Shown piece after piece: positions 5,962 to 7,467 of a stretch of DNA of 7,467 nt (position 1 is its first letter; the number at the start of each line of letters is the position of its first letter). The stretch comes from Actinomycetes bacterium (lineage in GTDB: Bacteria > Actinomycetota > Coriobacteriia > WRKU01): contig WQXV01000048.1 of the NCBI GenBank assembly GCA_009781565.1, positions 1 to 7,467 of the forward strand, given 5' to 3'. The position numbers and the translations under genes were made by a program. The notes beneath the pieces are model-generated. The model had not been told where the DNA came from. It made no database searches and saw only the letters and a program-made list of their open reading frames with translations.

Positions 5962-7467
5962 GAGTGGGGTGTGAACCTCCTAAGCCGAAGGGCGTTCGAG
6001 AGTACTGAGACGCTGGAGAGCGACATCGCCGCGGCAGCGAACATGGGGTTGAGCAGCGGTCCTCCGAAGAGGTGGAGGAGTCCGGCTGCGATCGGGATGC
6101 CGGCGACATTGTATCCGAACGCCCAGAACAGGTTCTGCTTCACGTTGCGGATCGTGCGCCGGGACAGCTCGATCGCGGTGGCGACGTCGGTCAGATCGTT
6201 GTGCATCAGTACGATATCGGCACTTTCAAGCGCAACATCGGTACCGGAACCTATGGCGATACCGACATCTGCCTGTACCAGGGCTGGCGCGTCATTGATA
6301 CCGTCACCGACCATCGCAACTTTGCGTCCACTCGACTGAAGACTCTTGACCGCGTGTGCTTTATCGTTGGGAAGCACTTCGGCGAGCACCGAATCGATAC
6401 CGACCTGGTGTGCGATCGCTGCGGCGGTCGCTTCACTATCTCCGGTGATCATCACCACATCGATACCCATACCTTTGAGCTTGGCGATCGCAGCCTTGCT
6501 GGTCGCCTTGACCACATCGGCGACCGCGATGATGCCTGCCAAGTGCCCGTCGATCGCGACATACATCGGTGTCTTACCTGCCTGCGCCAGTTGTGTTGCG
6601 GCAGTAAGGGACGTATCGGGCAGCGCGATCTGACGATCATGCATGAGCTTGATGTTGCCGACCAGGATCGCATGCTCACCGCTGGTGCCCTCGATACCGT
6701 GACCAGCTATGGACTGGAATGCGTCTATGGATGTGAGTGGGATGTCGTTATTTATGGCGTATTGGACGATCGCGTAGCCGACCGGATGCTCACTGCCACG
6801 TTCGATTCCCGCCGCATACCCGACCAGGTCCGCGAATGCAGCGCTATCTGAAGGCGCGGCATACCCCTTCACGCTCTCCGCGCCTTCTACCAGCAGGATA
6901 TCGGTGACTTGAGGTCGTCCTTCGGTGATGGTACCGGTCTTGTCGAGCACGACCGTCTGGATCGTACCCGCCGCCTCGAGCGCCTCTCCGCCCTTGACGA
7001 GAATGCCGTACTGCGCCCCTTTACCGGTACCGACCATGATCGCGGTCGGTGTCGCCAACCCCAGCGCGCAGGGGCAGGCGATGACCAGTACTGAGATCAG
7101 TATCGTAAGTGCGAACGCAAAGGTCGCACCTGCCAGCAACCATGCCACAGCGGCAATGATCGCGATACCTAAGACGATCGGTACGAAGTAGCGCGCGACC
7201 ACATCGGCCAGTGCCGCGATCGGAGCCTTGGACTGTTGCGCCTCCTCGACAAGCTTGACGATCTGGGCAAGCGCGGTATCACTACCCACACTTGCGGCAC
7301 GCACCACCAGCCTGCCCTGAGAGTTGAGACTGGCAGCATAGATGCTGTCGCCCACCACGATGTCGCGAGGCATCGACTCACCGGTCAGCATCGATTCATC
7401 GACCGAGCTGAACCCTTCGAGCACCTCGCCATCGACCGGTATCGCGGTACCTGGCTTGACGATCACG
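5958..7467 (-). CDS. copA: Copper-exporting P-type ATPase (P1B-1, CopA-like), C-terminal part, 5'-truncated
   Basis: This is an inner-membrane Cu(I) (or Ag(I)) exporter driven by ATP. The frame runs off the right edge of the window, so the N-terminal metal-binding domain and first helices are missing; the GTG near 7466 is an internal codon. Using the 502 visible residues, the actuator TGE is at 28-30, CPC at 131-133 (followed by ALGLATPTAIMVG), the phosphorylated Asp at 175 in DKTGT, and SEHP at 225-228. TGD is at 341-343 and GDGINDAP at 387-394. The two metal-specifying signatures of Cu(I) pumps are both present: Tyr-Asn (452-453) in helix 7 and MSLSS (481-485) in helix 8. These set it apart from the Zn/Cd pump at the other end of the window. 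The promoter and any copper-responsive regulator site would lie beyond 7467. The stop overlaps the next gene's ATG, indicating co-transcription with the membrane-AKR fusion. Confidence 0.96.
   Translation of the reverse strand, partial: VIVKPGTAIPVDGEVLEGFSSVDESMLTGESMPRDIVVGDSIYAASLNSQGRLVVRAASVGSDTALAQIVKLVEEAQQSKAPIAALADVVARYFVPIVLGIAIIAAVAWLLAGATFAFALTILISVLVIACPCALGLATPTAIMVGTGKGAQYGILVKGGEALEAAGTIQTVVLDKTGTITEGRPQVTDILLVEGAESVKGYAAPSDSAAFADLVGYAAGIERGSEHPVGYAIVQYAINNDIPLTSIDAFQSIAGHGIEGTSGEHAILVGNIKLMHDRQIALPDTSLTAATQLAQAGKTPMYVAIDGHLAGIIAVADVVKATSKAAIAKLKGMGIDVVMITGDSEATAAAIAHQVGIDSVLAEVLPNDKAHAVKSLQSSGRKVAMVGDGINDAPALVQADVGIAIGSGTDVALESADIVLMHNDLTDVATAIELSRRTIRNVKQNLFWAFGYNVAGIPIAAGLLHLFGGPLLNPMFAAAAMSLSSVSVLSNALRLRRFTPHS
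5976..5981 (-). promoter_or_regulatory. Ribosome binding site inside copA for the reductase fusion gene
   Basis: A perfect AGGAGG on the minus strand encodes the Arg-Arg near the end of CopA. It stands 14 bases before the overlapping ATG at 5961. That spacing is longer than usual, so initiation probably relies on ribosomes terminating at the ATGA overlap. No other ATG, GTG or TTG lies closer to the motif. Confidence 0.55.

Noticed and set aside
6072..6851. Open frame of 259 codons on the plus strand opposite copA
   Set aside because: It lies antisense to a clear CopA with all motifs, and its Asp/Arg/His-rich composition is typical of reading GC-rich antisense codons.

Overview
The window (about 7.5 kb, estimated high-50s % GC) is almost fully coding. 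It suggests an anaerobic or microaerophilic Actinomycetota, perhaps a Coriobacteriia relative. The reasons are a class B sortase with a basic cytosolic tail, a likely leaderless mRNA, ATGA-coupled gene pairs and GATC-rich GC-leaning DNA. No taxonomic marker gene is present, so the assignment is tentative.

Layout from left to right. (1) Positions 1-1284, plus strand: the C-terminal part of a Zn/Cd-type P1B-2 metal ATPase, truncated by the window edge. (2) About 1285-1451: a convergent intergenic stretch that is not plain spacer. It holds a 29-bp imperfect inverted repeat (arms 1296-1324 and 1440-1468) enclosing two abutting hairpins. Both hairpins keep the same CUA/GGAU internal loop while their stems differ. 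(3) 1452-2750, minus strand: rmuC, with its own -10 element and ribosome binding site. (4) 2869-4280, plus strand: a two-gene unit, a PaaI-like hotdog thioesterase followed by a class B sortase joined to it by an ATGA overlap. The thioesterase probably starts without a leader. (5) 4330-7467, minus strand: a copper ATPase (copA, 5' end outside the window) followed by an ATGA-coupled gene. That second gene fuses an N-terminal four-helix membrane domain to a complete aldo/keto reductase.

How the genes fit together: two transition-metal export ATPases of different metal specificity bracket the window in convergent orientation, so this is a metal-homeostasis and envelope neighbourhood. The copA-reductase pair is most simply read as copper export coupled to membrane-tethered carbonyl detoxification, which is an inference. 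The sortase has no visible substrate or pilin gene next to it. Its region between the catalytic His and Cys is shorter than usual for class B, and it carries unusual tails at both ends.

The most notable items are the membrane-anchored aldo/keto reductase fusion and the tandem structured element between the Zn/Cd ATPase and rmuC. I saw no CRISPR array, tRNA, rRNA, transposase or phage gene.
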